NCBI RefSeq assembly: GCF_014696825.1
Contig: NZ_JACJQU010000001.1
Coordinates: 1-64,000, forward strand
Source of the DNA: Anabaena sphaerica FACHB-251
GTDB lineage: Bacteria; Cyanobacteriota; Cyanobacteriia; Cyanobacteriales; Nostocaceae
Length of the DNA: 64,000 nt
Reading direction: 5' to 3'
The first letter of the stretch is position 1; each line of letters begins with the position of its first letter. Under the pieces are notes generated by a model. The model searched no databases. It saw only the letters and a program-made list of their open reading frames with translations, and was not told where the DNA came from. Below, in pieces: positions 16,671 to 25,652 of the stretch. The translations under genes and the position numbers were made by a program.

Positions 16671-17933
16671 TTACTTAAGTTTCTTGAGTTGATTATCTGC
16701 CAATTTCAATAATCTTTGTGCCTCATTATATGAAGTTGTTCCTGATTTTATATTACTCAGTTGATTCATAATTCTGATAATTTCCGCTTTCATCTCATTC
16801 TTATTACCTGGTGGTGAAGCAATCAATCTTTGAATTTCCTTGTTAGCTTCATCAAGAATTTCCTTACCATCACTTTCAACTTGACGACGATTTTTAATAG
16901 TTCCCAAATTAGTTTGATACTGTGCTATTAACTTTTGTGCTTCTACATAACTTGGTTCTGAAACTTGAATATTTTCTAATTGCCGAATTGCTTTTTCCCA
17001 CAAATCACCAATTTGTTCCCATTTCTGTACAGTGTGTGGTGGATTTTGAGAAGCTTTTGCTGCTGCCAAAGCATACTGTTTTGCGGCTGCGATGTAAGTG
17101 GTACTACGCGGATCAACTACAGTTTTTTGTTTGACTTGGTATGCAGCAATTAATTTTTGTGCATCCACATATTGGGGATTTTCATTTGGTACTTGTTCCA
17201 GTCGATTAATTGCCTGTTGCCATAATTCCGCTGCTACTTGATAATTTGTTGGTTGAATTTTTTGAGCTTCTAAATCAAATTCTTGTGCAGCAGTAATAAA
17301 ACTACTAATCCGCGCATATTCAAAATCGCGTTTGTAAGCAGTAAGTTGAGTTTGGGCTGTTTTTCCTGCTAATGTTTGTTGAGAAATTTGGTCTAATTTA
17401 TCTATAGCTACTTGCCAATTTGCAATGGCTGTTTCTCGATCTTTTGTATTTTCAGCTTGTGCATATTGCTGTTTTGCCGTCTCTAGACCATTTTTTGCTT
17501 CATTAAACGGAACTAAAGCATTTTTATCTTGAAAAACCACAGCATCCAGTCGCGCTACTCGTTGTCTGGCCTGTTCAAATTCATCGAAGGTAAACTGCCA
17601 ACTACAACTAAACAAAGTACAATAACGCTGAGGATAGTAACCCAAAAACCAGACGGGTAAATGATCCAAGTGTTGTTTTGCAGTTTTTACCTTCTCTCCA
17701 CCTAGTTCAATATCCGCACTGCTGGTAGCGCGACTCACTAACTGATCTGCTTGTTCTAAAGCATCAATCGCACCCCGGTAGTGATGATCCATACTCATAA
17801 AACTAGGTAACAGCAGAATTGGTGCTACCTGCGCTACAGGTCTGCGGATCATGGGATATGGTAAATTGACAAGCCACACAACCCCCGCTGTCCCGGCGAT
17901 GAAAAAAGCCGCAAATTTGATTTTACCGAACAT
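16671..17933 (-). CDS. Membrane-anchored coiled-coil / helical-repeat protein
   Basis: 420 residues. One N-terminal hydrophobic segment (KFAAFFIAGTAGVVWLVNL) should anchor it, probably with the rest outside the cytosol. The body is almost all helical and made of repeats built around AxxxWxxAIxxLxQ(V/I)xxxxPxYxxAQKLIAxYQ (about residues 165-350; for example WQQAINRLEQVP and WEKAIRQLENIQ), reminiscent of TPR-like helical hairpins. I do not recognise a named family; similar hypothetical proteins exist in Nostocales. It starts 15 bp from the CoiA-like pseudogene on the same strand, but nothing links them functionally. Confidence 0.8.
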   Translation of the reverse strand: MFGKIKFAAFFIAGTAGVVWLVNLPYPMIRRPVAQVAPILLLPSFMSMDHHYRGAIDALEQADQLVSRATSSADIELGGEKVKTAKQHLDHLPVWFLGYYPQRYCTLFSCSWQFTFDEFEQARQRVARLDAVVFQDKNALVPFNEAKNGLETAKQQYAQAENTKDRETAIANWQVAIDKLDQISQQTLAGKTAQTQLTAYKRDFEYARISSFITAAQEFDLEAQKIQPTNYQVAAELWQQAINRLEQVPNENPQYVDAQKLIAAYQVKQKTVVDPRSTTYIAAAKQYALAAAKASQNPPHTVQKWEQIGDLWEKAIRQLENIQVSEPSYVEAQKLIAQYQTNLGTIKNRRQVESDGKEILDEANKEIQRLIASPPGNKNEMKAEIIRIMNQLSNIKSGTTSYNEAQRLLKLADNQLKKLK

Positions 17934-18096
17934 AATTTTACCCAGAAGCCACTAAATATAGCTAAATCTAGTATTCCCTGTTCTGGCTATAAATAATACA
18001 AAGATTAGCAATAAAATTTTTCCTGTCTGCACACAACCTTTAATCAGAGTTGCTACCATAAATAAAGGTAAAAAAATAAATCAGATAATATCCAAA

Positions 18097-18876
18097 ATGT
18101 CAACAGCTTTAATTACCGGTGCGTCAGGTGGAATTGGTAAAGCTTTTGCCGAAGAACTTGCTGCACGCAAAACAAATCTTGTTCTTGTTGCACGTTCAGC
18201 CGAAAAACTCAACCAAATAGCCACTAAATTACAACAACAACATCAAGTTAAAGTCGAGGTTATAGCTAAAGACTTGACAGAAACTAATGCTACAAATGAG
18301 GTATTTGATCTCATTAAAGAGAAAGGTTTAACAATTGATTTGTTAATCAATAATGCTGGTTTTGGTGATTATGGAGATTTTGCCGAACGAGACGGAGAAC
18401 GGCAATTAAAAATGATTCAATTAAATATTATGGCATTGGTAGATTTAACCCACAAATTTCTACCTTTAATGCGTCAACGTCGTTCTGGTAGCATTATTAA
18501 TGTTTCTTCAATTGCCGGCTTTCAACCAATGCCTTATATTTCTGTTTATGCAGCAACTAAAGCCTTTGTTCTGAGTTTTAGTGAAGCACTTTGGGCAGAA
18601 AATAAAGATTATGGTGTGAAAGTTTTAGTCGTTTGTCCAGGACCAACAGAAACAGACTTTTTCACAGAAGCTAAGTTTCCTGAAACTTTAGCAGGTGCAA
18701 ATAATAAAATAGCAACTCCTGAAGAAGTTGTACGTGATGCTTTACAAGGTTTAGAAAAAGGAGATTCTACTGTGGTTAGCGGCGGTTTAGGAAATAAAAT
18801 CATCGTCAATATGCACAGGTTTCTACCAAGAGAATCTTTGGTAAGTGCGATCGCAAAACAGTTTAAAAAAGGGTAA
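18097..18876 (+). CDS. Short-chain dehydrogenase/reductase (classical SDR, DltE-type)
   Basis: 259 residues. TGASGGIGKAFAEEL is the TGxxxGIG cofactor motif, NNAGFGDYG the NNAG motif, NVSSIAG carries the catalytic Ser, and YAATKAF is the YxxxK pair. VARS after the second strand suggests NADP(H). The closest general class is the DltE/YqjQ-like SDR group with unknown substrate. Cytosolic. Isolated + strand gene. Confidence 0.9.
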   Translation: MSTALITGASGGIGKAFAEELAARKTNLVLVARSAEKLNQIATKLQQQHQVKVEVIAKDLTETNATNEVFDLIKEKGLTIDLLINNAGFGDYGDFAERDGERQLKMIQLNIMALVDLTHKFLPLMRQRRSGSIINVSSIAGFQPMPYISVYAATKAFVLSFSEALWAENKDYGVKVLVVCPGPTETDFFTEAKFPETLAGANNKIATPEEVVRDALQGLEKGDSTVVSGGLGNKIIVNMHRFLPRESLVSAIAKQFKKG

Positions 18877-18901
18877 TTGGTAATTGGTAACTGGTAATTG
18901 G
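18874..18901. repeat. Heptamer tandem repeat TAATTGG x4
   Basis: Four head-to-tail copies of TAA(T/C)TGG directly after the SDR stop codon. Confidence 0.85.
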
Positions 18902-18962
18902 TAAAACTCTTAGCTATTGCCTATTCCCTCTTCCCTGTCACCTGTCACCTGTCCCCAGTCCC

Positions 18963-19742
18963 CTACATATATCTCGTCAATTGCACGCGGTAACGGTCTT
19001 TTTTAGTAACGGCAATTTCGCCAACTTCTAAACGTCCTTTACCGCGAATTGCGATTAAGTCTCCTGTTTTTAATTGAGAACTAGCTTGAGTAATTTCTTT
19101 CCAATTAACGCGCACATCACCGGAGTCGATAAAATCAACCATTTTGCTACGGGACATCCCAAAACCAGCAGAAGCGATCGCATCTAATCTTAAAGAAGCT
19201 TCTACAGTTGTCAATTCTTTCTTTTTCGGTTCTCGGATTTTTAACTCATTGATATCAATGGGTTGCGTTTTCACAGGAACAGAACGCACCTGTTTTAAAC
19301 TCATTTCCAAAAATTCTGCGAGTTCAGGAACTACAATTGCTTGCGCTCCCCTTTCTCCCAAAATAATAATATCTCCTGTCTTTTCCCGCACAATTCCTGT
19401 ACCCAACATTGCTCCTAAAAAGTCACGGTGGGTTGCAGTATCAAACAGGAAATTACCAGCAATTTCGACAACGGTGATAGCGACTTGAGATTGATCTAAT
19501 GGTAATTCAGAACGAGCGATCGCCACTCTTTGACGTTCAGCTTGAGGATATCCACCCCAGGCAACTAAATGCACATCTGTTAATCGGCTAACAACCCGTT
19601 GAATTTCCGCTAACTCTGGCGGAGACAAAAAATCAGTTAAAACTACTTCCCACGTCTTTATAGCTTGCTCTGCTTGGTCAATTACGCGAGCTATACTATC
19701 ACGATTTTCAACACCTTTTAAAAGTTCTTCTCTAGGTAACAT
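18963..19742 (-). CDS. Photosystem II S4-domain protein (YlmH-like RNA-binding protein)
   Basis: 259 residues with a YlmH-like N-terminal part (LPREELLKGVENRDSIARVI, then LGTGIVREKTGDIIILGE) and a C-terminal S4 RNA-binding domain (about 180-245: LRLDAIASAGFGMSRSKMVD, VRVNWKEI, LKTGDLIAIRGKGRLEV). Cyanobacterial and plastid members are annotated as photosystem II S4 domain proteins because of a PSII repair or assembly phenotype in plants. Gram-positive YlmH is a ribosome-rescue factor, so an RNA or ribosome role is likely. The ATG abuts a heptamer repeat. Confidence 0.9.
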   Translation of the reverse strand: MLPREELLKGVENRDSIARVIDQAEQAIKTWEVVLTDFLSPPELAEIQRVVSRLTDVHLVAWGGYPQAERQRVAIARSELPLDQSQVAITVVEIAGNFLFDTATHRDFLGAMLGTGIVREKTGDIIILGERGAQAIVVPELAEFLEMSLKQVRSVPVKTQPIDINELKIREPKKKELTTVEASLRLDAIASAGFGMSRSKMVDFIDSGDVRVNWKEITQASSQLKTGDLIAIRGKGRLEVGEIAVTKKDRYRVQLTRYM

Positions 19743-19791
19743 GGGGACTGGGGACTGGGGATTGGGGATTGGGGACTGGGGATTGGGGACT
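19743..19791. repeat. Heptamer tandem repeat GGGGA(C/T)T x7
   Basis: Seven copies of GGGGACT or GGGGATT immediately upstream of the S4-domain gene start. The leader of that gene is therefore largely made of the repeat. Confidence 0.85.
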
Positions 19792-19837
19792 CTTTACTAG
19801 GAGAATAACCCTATTACGAATTACCAACTACCAAACG

Positions 19838-20338
19838 TTAGTTTGTTTCTGCATAACCTTGGATATTTTCGGGGTCAAACTGGCGTAAGATGCGGGTAGC
19901 TTGGCGAGTCAGAGTTTCTGAACCCTGAACTACAATTATGTATTTACCAGCGTCTAAACGGTTGCGGTAAGGTAAAGCATCTCCACCACCGGCAACTAAA
20001 CCCACACCACCACCAACAAACACGCTACCCATAGCACCGCTACCAGCACCAAGTAGCCCCCCAATGACATGATTACCGATTTCACCAGCCCAAGCAAAGG
20101 TATCTAAACCAGTGATGAGACTGAAGGTAGCACCAGCAAAAAAGCCGAATGGTACTAACCAGAATGCCATTAATCGTGCTTGTTTTTTAGCTTCTTCTTT
20201 GGGGTCAATCAAGCCAAACTCATCAGCGGTTTTGTATCCTCTACCCAATATAGAGCTATTTATGCCTTCTTTTTCTAAGCCTAAGTAAGCAGCTTCAGCT
20301 TGGATGCGATCTGATAATACGGCAACAAGGTAATTCAT
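19838..20338 (-). CDS. Conserved cyanobacterial membrane protein with glycine-rich segment
   Basis: 166 residues. A soluble ferredoxin-like start (MNYLVAVLSDRIQAEAAYLG) resembles the N-terminus of general stress protein 17M-type domains. Two hydrophobic Gly-rich stretches follow at about 58-78 (AFWLVPFGFFAGATFSLI) and 88-115 (GGLLGAGSGAMGSVFVGGGV), resembling a glycine zipper. The C-terminal strand (GKYIIVVQGS) may close the first domain. Function unknown; probably membrane-associated. Confidence 0.75.
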   Translation of the reverse strand: MNYLVAVLSDRIQAEAAYLGLEKEGINSSILGRGYKTADEFGLIDPKEEAKKQARLMAFWLVPFGFFAGATFSLITGLDTFAWAGEIGNHVIGGLLGAGSGAMGSVFVGGGVGLVAGGGDALPYRNRLDAGKYIIVVQGSETLTRQATRILRQFDPENIQGYAETN

Positions 20339-20419
20339 TGATCTAAAAATTGTTATCTGAAAAAATTGTCCTTAATTAACAGGGTATCAGGACTGGTTCC
20401 ACCGATACTCGGCTAAATA

Positions 20420-20797
20420 TTATTTTAGAGAGTCCAGCGGTTCGCAAAAACTATTCACACCTTGCTTGAGGACATATATTAAAACCGGAGTCGCCAAAAT
20501 TTTAGGAAACTCTGGGATACTTTTCAGGCGTGACATCATCCCACCAACTGAGCTATTTACCAAATCATCTCGATATTCTTGTTCACATAGGACTGCACGC
20601 CATTTTCTCGCTAACGCATCTAACCACTCAGAATTTGTCCGTCCTGGTTCTTGTCCGGCTTTGATAGCAAGGGTCATGGCTGCATCTTCTAAATCTCCTT
20701 CACAATCCTCTATCAAGTCTAATACTTCCATTGCTTGAGGATCATCTGCTAGTTGAGAGCGAAATTGGGCGATTTCTTGTGTTGTTATTTTAGTCAT
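20420..20797 (-). CDS. Conserved hypothetical cyanobacterial protein
   Basis: 125 residues, acidic N-terminal half (DPQAMEVLDLIEDCEGDLED then AAMTLAIKAGQE), then RTNSEWLDALARKWRAVLCE and a short hydrophobic C-terminal helix (FPKILATPVLIYVLKQGV). It looks soluble and helical. No known function. It precedes the 19838-20338 gene by 81 bp on the same strand and could share its transcript. Confidence 0.7.
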   Translation of the reverse strand: MTKITTQEIAQFRSQLADDPQAMEVLDLIEDCEGDLEDAAMTLAIKAGQEPGRTNSEWLDALARKWRAVLCEQEYRDDLVNSSVGGMMSRLKSIPEFPKILATPVLIYVLKQGVNSFCEPLDSLK

Positions 20798-20828
20798 TGG
20801 TTATTGGTCATTGGTCATTGGTTATTGA

Positions 20829-20878
20829 CCAAAAAGCCTCATTTGCTAGTAATTAAACTGCTAAATGAGGCTTTTTGG
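20829..20878. terminator. Strong bidirectional rho-independent terminator
   Basis: A long hairpin: CCAAAAAGCCTCATTTGC pairs with GC(T)AAATGAGGCTTTTTGG around an AT-rich loop, with A and T runs at the ends. Placed directly after the stop of the tolC/hgdD gene in transcript direction the T run on the complementary strand ends that transcript; it also separates it from the gene at 20420-20797. Confidence 0.85.
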
Positions 20879-20902
20879 GGCTTTTAAACAGTTTTTATTT
20901 GT

Positions 20903-22807
20903 TTACTTATTAAAAGCTCTGGATGTGACGTGGCGTTGTAACTCTGTCAAAGCACGATTGTAATCCAAAATTGCTCTGATGCGATTACCTTCGGATCTTG
21001 TCAATTCATTTTCTGCGTTAATGACATCCGTTTGAGTACCTACACCAGCTTGGAAACGCAAACGCGCTAATCTCAGAGACTCTTTGGCTTGTTCTAGAGC
21101 CGCATTAGCAGTTTGCACGTTTTCCAAGTTAGATAGCTGGCTAGAATAAGCCTGTTCTACCTGAAAGCGAATTTGGTTACGTTGTTCAGCAAATTGAGTT
21201 TCGGCGATCGCTATATTAGATTTTGCCTGGGCTGCTCTTGCCTTTGCTGCACCACCATCATATAAATTTAGCGTGGCTTGTACTCCCACTGAATACCCAT
21301 CGCTAATGTTGATACTATCATTAAACACATCTAGCAAGTTATAGCTGGCGACTAAACTAATTTGCGGTCCTAAAGAAGCCAAAGCTTGTCTTCTTCGCTG
21401 CTCACTAATATTCCGCTGTGCCAACTGCTGTTGTAGTTCGGGACGGTTTTGATAAGCTAAGACAATGCTATCTTCTAAGGTTCGCTCCCAAAGACCAGCT
21501 AACTGGACAGGATCAGCAGCACTAATATTGATCGACTGCGGCAGATTCAACCGCACAGCCAACCTGCGACGAGCGATAACTTGCTGCGAACGAGCATTAG
21601 TTAAGTCTTGTTGGGCATTGGCTAAATTTACTTGCGATCGCAACACATCGAACCTTGTACCTACTCCAGCCCGTTCTAGAGCCTGAGCATCTCGCAAACT
21701 AGCCTGAGAATTCTCGACTGCTGATTGAGAAATACGTACATTTTCATCTGCCTGCTGCAAAGCATAGTAATCTGTGGCGATATTCAGGCGAATTTCCTCA
21801 GATTGCCTTTCTACATCGAATTCCTGAAAACGTACCTGCTCCTCAGCCTCTGTAATCGCCGCGTTTCGTCTCCCAGAGGTGTAAAGGTCATACCTGAGTT
21901 GTGCTTCAGTGTTGAAACTGGTATCCGCCTCAGCGTCAGGGGCAAGAGGATTTAACCGCTGTTGTTGTTTAGCTTGCAGTGTACCATTAGCACTACGACT
22001 ATTAGTAACTGCACCATTGACTCCCAACGTAGGCAACAAAGAAGCCTGGGCTTCTCTGAGAGCAGCTTTGCTACGTTCCAGTTGTAATATCGACACCTGT
22101 AATTCGTTGTTATTTCGCTTGGCCAGTTCTAGAGCCTGTCCCAATGTAATCGGCTGATTTGTCTGAAGCCTGACTTCCTCTGGTTTGGTAGGAAATTGTA
22201 GAGGATTAAGACTGGGATTCAGGTGTTCAAGTGGTGTCTCTGTAGAACTTGTTGGTCTAGGTGTTACAGGTTCTGAATTTTGAGCAGGTGGCTCTGAAGT
22301 ATTCGGAGTTCCTGATTCAGTAGGAACACTCACCTGGGCTACCCTCTCCAGAGTGGCTTTTTTTTGTGAACAGCTTTTTGAGGCTAGGAGCAAAGCAGCT
22401 TGGTTTTTCTGCTGTGCCTGTACACATTTATTTGCCTCTGTTAGCTGTGCTACTTTTGCACCAGTAACTGAAATTGGTACAAATGTTTTCGGGCTTTTTT
22501 CTGCTGGCACATAGGTATTATTGACCGCAGTGATATCCGTCACACTCTGATTAGCCAGCGGCTGCATACTGAGTTGACTAAAATCAAGCGTAGGTACAAA
22601 GGCTGGAGAATTATCAACCGCAGTAATGGGCAGTTGCCTATTGCTTTCCACAACGGAGGTTTTCACATCAGTTGCAGTCAACACACTAGGAGAAGACACC
22701 AGCTTTACTTCACTAACTTTTACGGTTCCAGCCCAAGCAGACTGAGTTGTTAATACCGCTGCTGTTACACCAGGTAAGAAACTATGGAATAATTGCTGTC
22801 CTTTCAC
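20903..22807 (-). CDS. hgdD: TolC-family outer-membrane efflux protein, HgdD-type
   Basis: 634 residues with a signal peptide (FLPGVTAAVLTTQSAWA). A non-conserved Pro/Thr-rich stretch of about 190 residues follows, then two OEP repeats (about 215-420 and 430-625) of TolC helices and strands (ITLGQALELAKRNNNELQVS; YDLYTSGRRNAAI; LNLYDGGAAKARAAQAKSNI; RFQAGVGTQTDVINAENEL). Trimeric TolC channels serve type I secretion and RND efflux. The gene follows kaiC, the position hgdD (alr2887) holds in Anabaena PCC 7120 as I recall; HgdD exports heterocyst glycolipids with DevBCA and also works in efflux. The start is GTG with GAGGGG upstream. Assignment to hgdD rests on synteny and family. Confidence 0.88.
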   Translation of the reverse strand: MKGQQLFHSFLPGVTAAVLTTQSAWAGTVKVSEVKLVSSPSVLTATDVKTSVVESNRQLPITAVDNSPAFVPTLDFSQLSMQPLANQSVTDITAVNNTYVPAEKSPKTFVPISVTGAKVAQLTEANKCVQAQQKNQAALLLASKSCSQKKATLERVAQVSVPTESGTPNTSEPPAQNSEPVTPRPTSSTETPLEHLNPSLNPLQFPTKPEEVRLQTNQPITLGQALELAKRNNNELQVSILQLERSKAALREAQASLLPTLGVNGAVTNSRSANGTLQAKQQQRLNPLAPDAEADTSFNTEAQLRYDLYTSGRRNAAITEAEEQVRFQEFDVERQSEEIRLNIATDYYALQQADENVRISQSAVENSQASLRDAQALERAGVGTRFDVLRSQVNLANAQQDLTNARSQQVIARRRLAVRLNLPQSINISAADPVQLAGLWERTLEDSIVLAYQNRPELQQQLAQRNISEQRRRQALASLGPQISLVASYNLLDVFNDSINISDGYSVGVQATLNLYDGGAAKARAAQAKSNIAIAETQFAEQRNQIRFQVEQAYSSQLSNLENVQTANAALEQAKESLRLARLRFQAGVGTQTDVINAENELTRSEGNRIRAILDYNRALTELQRHVTSRAFNK

Positions 22808-22939
22808 CGCATCCCCTCACACGAAAAACCATCTAGCGGCAGAAAACTTGTCTTCACACAGAATATAGCACGACACTATATGAAGCAAATAATATACTGC
22901 TATACCGAATGAATTGATATTCTTTCAGGATTGAGCAGT

Positions 22940-24484
22940 CTATTTGTCTTCAAAACGTTTGACAATGCGAGAAAGTTCCGCCTTTTCGTCTATGCTAACG
23001 CGGGTAGGCGCTCCACTGACAATTCTCTCGTAATTACGGAAGGAATCTTTAATATTAGGTCCGTCAGCCGTAATATTGTACTCGCGAATCCCCTTATCGT
23101 GCCACGACCCCCGCATTTTAAATACATTGATTGCCCGTGACATTTCTCCATGAATTTCTACGTACTGCAACATAAGAATAGTATCAGTAATCGTGGAAAT
23201 ATGAGAATCCGTAATTGAATGTGAACCCATAAATTGGTCACTTGTATTGGTAAAGAAGCCTGTGATTTCTTCTTGTTTAGCATAGCCTGTGACACCAATG
23301 ACAAACTGGCGAAAAGCATTATTGCTTACGCCTCTAGCCAGTGCTGAAAGGGAGTCAATAGCAATCCGGGCTGGTTTAAAATCAGCAATTTCTGATTTAA
23401 TAATTTGTAAGTGATCTTCTAAACCAGTTGATTCGGGATAGGTACAAATTATTTTTAATAAACCTTGGTGTTCTAATTCCTCAAAGTCAATTCCCCAAGA
23501 ATAGGCGTTACGAGACAGTTGAGCGCGGGATTCTTCATAAGCAAATAATATTGCTCTCTCACCGCTGACACAGCCATCTTGAATAAACTTGCTGACCAAG
23601 AGAGTTTTACCCGTACCTGTGGCTCCTGTGGCTAAAATAATCGAGTCTTTAAAGAAACCACCTCCACACATTTCATCTAGAGTCTTGACTCCTGAAGATA
23701 CGCGCACATTTGAAGACCGCTGGGTTAAACGCATTGCGCCCAAGGGGAAGATGTTGACTCCTGCATTGGTAATTGTAAATGGATATTCACCTTTCATGTG
23801 GGTTGTACCGCGCAATTTGAGAATTTCGATGGTGCGGCGGCGGCGTTCTCCTTCTAAAACGTTGCGAACAATTACCACATTGTCAGAAACAAATTCTTCT
23901 ACCCCAAAAGAAGCTACAGGCCCATATTCTTCTCCACGTTCTGTTGTAATTATAGTCGTGACATATAATTGTTTAAGACGTGCTACTAGGCGAAATATTT
24001 CTCGCCGCACTACTCCTACGGCTTCATATTGCTGAAATACTGCTGTAATCGAATCTATGGAAACCCGATGAGCTTTGTATTTGCGGATCGCATATTGTAA
24101 GCGTTCAATTAAGGCTGAGAGATCAAAATTACCGACGATATCTTGCCCTTCAGGATCGGGGGAAGCGTCGAGAATAAACAGTTTTCCCTCGTCAATTAGT
24201 TTTTGTAAATTCCAGCCGAAAATATGGGCGTTTTTAATAATGTCGCTGGGTGATTCCTCGAAGGTAACAAATACTCCTGGTTCATCAAAATAGGTGATGC
24301 CATTATAGAGAAATTGCAGGGATAATAAGGTTTTACCTGTACCAGAAGTGCCGCTGACTAAGGTTGTTCTCCCAACTGGTAAACCGCCATGACTAATATC
24401 GTCAAAACCCTCAATCATTGTGCGAATTTTCTCTACACCACCAATTTGGGGCTTTTGTTGTTCTTGTTTCTCTTGGTCACTCAT
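22940..24484 (-). CDS. kaiC: Circadian clock ATPase/autokinase KaiC
   Basis: 514 residues, two RecA-like domains. CI Walker A is GTSGTGKT (45-52) and CII Walker A is GATGTGKT. The CII phosphorylation sites are kept in ITDSHISTITDT: S430 and T431 (S431/T432 of Synechococcus elongatus) and T425. The catalytic Glu pairs (TFEESPSD; AYEESRAQ) and the C-terminal A-loop region (VDEK-like SIDEKAELSRIV) are present. The C-terminus is a few residues shorter than the 519-residue S. elongatus protein. It forms the hexamer at the core of the clock. It is third in kaiA-kaiB-kaiC, 85 bp after kaiB. Confidence 0.98.
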   Translation of the reverse strand: MSDQEKQEQQKPQIGGVEKIRTMIEGFDDISHGGLPVGRTTLVSGTSGTGKTLLSLQFLYNGITYFDEPGVFVTFEESPSDIIKNAHIFGWNLQKLIDEGKLFILDASPDPEGQDIVGNFDLSALIERLQYAIRKYKAHRVSIDSITAVFQQYEAVGVVRREIFRLVARLKQLYVTTIITTERGEEYGPVASFGVEEFVSDNVVIVRNVLEGERRRRTIEILKLRGTTHMKGEYPFTITNAGVNIFPLGAMRLTQRSSNVRVSSGVKTLDEMCGGGFFKDSIILATGATGTGKTLLVSKFIQDGCVSGERAILFAYEESRAQLSRNAYSWGIDFEELEHQGLLKIICTYPESTGLEDHLQIIKSEIADFKPARIAIDSLSALARGVSNNAFRQFVIGVTGYAKQEEITGFFTNTSDQFMGSHSITDSHISTITDTILMLQYVEIHGEMSRAINVFKMRGSWHDKGIREYNITADGPNIKDSFRNYERIVSGAPTRVSIDEKAELSRIVKRFEDK

Positions 24485-24569
24485 TGCTGATCATATATGG
24501 GTATTTAAACCGATTTTAAAAATTACTAAAGTTTGTACTCAGTTTTTATGAATTTTATGACTAAATATT

Positions 24570-24884
24570 TTACTGTTCCCAGTCTTCTTCACTCAATTCT
24601 TCATAAAGTAAGTCTAAGCCTATTAAAACTCTTTCCCTATCCGAAAGATCACCAATAATTTTGCGAACGGGAGGCGGCAAAATCTTCGATAATGTTGGTG
24701 TGGCTAATATTTTATCTTCTTCTGCTAACTGTGGGTTTTTGAGGACATCGATCACTTTTAAAGCATAAACTCCTTCAAACTCCTGTTCTAATATGTTTTT
24801 GAGTGTGCTTAATGCTCGCACGGAGTTGGGTGTGTTCCCTGCTACATAAAGCTTGAGAACATAGGTTTTTCTGGCTTTATTCAT
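24570..24884 (-). CDS. kaiB: Circadian clock protein KaiB
   Basis: 104 residues from ATG at 24884: [20 protein letters not shown], then [40 protein letters not shown] and the acidic C-terminus [10 protein letters not shown]. This is a thioredoxin-like fold-switching protein that binds the CI ring of phosphorylated KaiC and sequesters KaiA. A longer frame (start 24947) adds 21 residues with no counterpart in the family, so I use the internal ATG, which gives the usual KaiB length. Confidence 0.97.
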   Translation of the reverse strand: MNKARKTYVLKLYVAGNTPNSVRALSTLKNILEQEFEGVYALKVIDVLKNPQLAEEDKILATPTLSKILPPPVRKIIGDLSDRERVLIGLDLLYEELSEEDWEQ

Positions 24885-25055
24885 AAATTTACAGGCTAGA
24901 TATGAGAATAGGAATCCAAAATATGCTGAGGTATCTATCTGAATCAATAACAGATGTCAGTGTAAATAGGATGAATCTTAATGATTTTAAAATAAATCCT
25001 GTTAATCATTGAATCTAAAAATCCTGAACCAAAATCCCAAATAGTATGACTTTGT

Positions 25056-25652
25056 TCAGTTTATTTTAGAAATCGAACATCTATATACTTCACACAAATT
25101 CGCCAGTATATCTATCAATGTCAATCTATAATCAAGTAACGTTTCATCGCTCCTTCCTTCTAACTTTAACTGCTTGGAAAATTCGTCAATAAGTTCCATG
25201 TGAATTTCTATAATTTGTGGCACAGGAATATTAGCATAAAATAAGGCGTTGATAAATTTATCAATGGTAGTTTTTAGAGTTTTCTCTGTGATAAAGTAAT
25301 TGAGCAGAATTTTGCGGTAATCTGCTTTGAGATCATTTAATATTTCCTGCTTTTCGGCTGGACTCATTTCTTGAAAGCATTGCTGGTTTTTTTGTTCATT
25401 ACACGCCAATACAAGAACATATTGATCATAATGCTTCAATAATTGATAGGTGCTTACCTGTCTCTTGTTGTGTAAATATTGTATTTTTGTCGGAGTGCTA
25501 ACAGTCAGGGGCAAAGTAAATAATTGGTAAAAAATCTCATCAATAAAATTCCTCAACTGCCCAATAAAGCCTTGTTGCTTATTCACAGTCTCAGGATTAT
25601 ATAAATATTTCTTAACATCTGGTAGCCAAATCAATAATATAGGTAATATCAT
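25056..25652 (-). CDS. kaiA: Circadian clock protein KaiA, short Nostocales form
   Basis: 198 residues. The C-terminal ~103 residues (from MSPAEKQEILNDLKADYRKI to CEVYRCSI) are the KaiA four-helix dimer domain that binds the KaiC tail and stimulates autophosphorylation. The N-terminal ~95 residues (LLIWLPDVKKYL; YQLLKHYDQYVLVLACNEQ) do not form a recognisable pseudo-receiver; S. elongatus KaiA has about 284 residues with a full pseudo-receiver. Short KaiA forms are known in filamentous cyanobacteria, and M96 would give the 102-residue-type protein annotated in Anabaena. kaiB follows after 171 bp. Confidence 0.93.
   Translation of the reverse strand: MILPILLIWLPDVKKYLYNPETVNKQQGFIGQLRNFIDEIFYQLFTLPLTVSTPTKIQYLHNKRQVSTYQLLKHYDQYVLVLACNEQKNQQCFQEMSPAEKQEILNDLKADYRKILLNYFITEKTLKTTIDKFINALFYANIPVPQIIEIHMELIDEFSKQLKLEGRSDETLLDYRLTLIDILANLCEVYRCSISKIN

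Noticed and set aside
24885-24947. N-terminal extension of KaiB
   Set aside because: The 21 extra residues are hydrophobic, not conserved in KaiB, and an ATG at 24884 gives the normal length.
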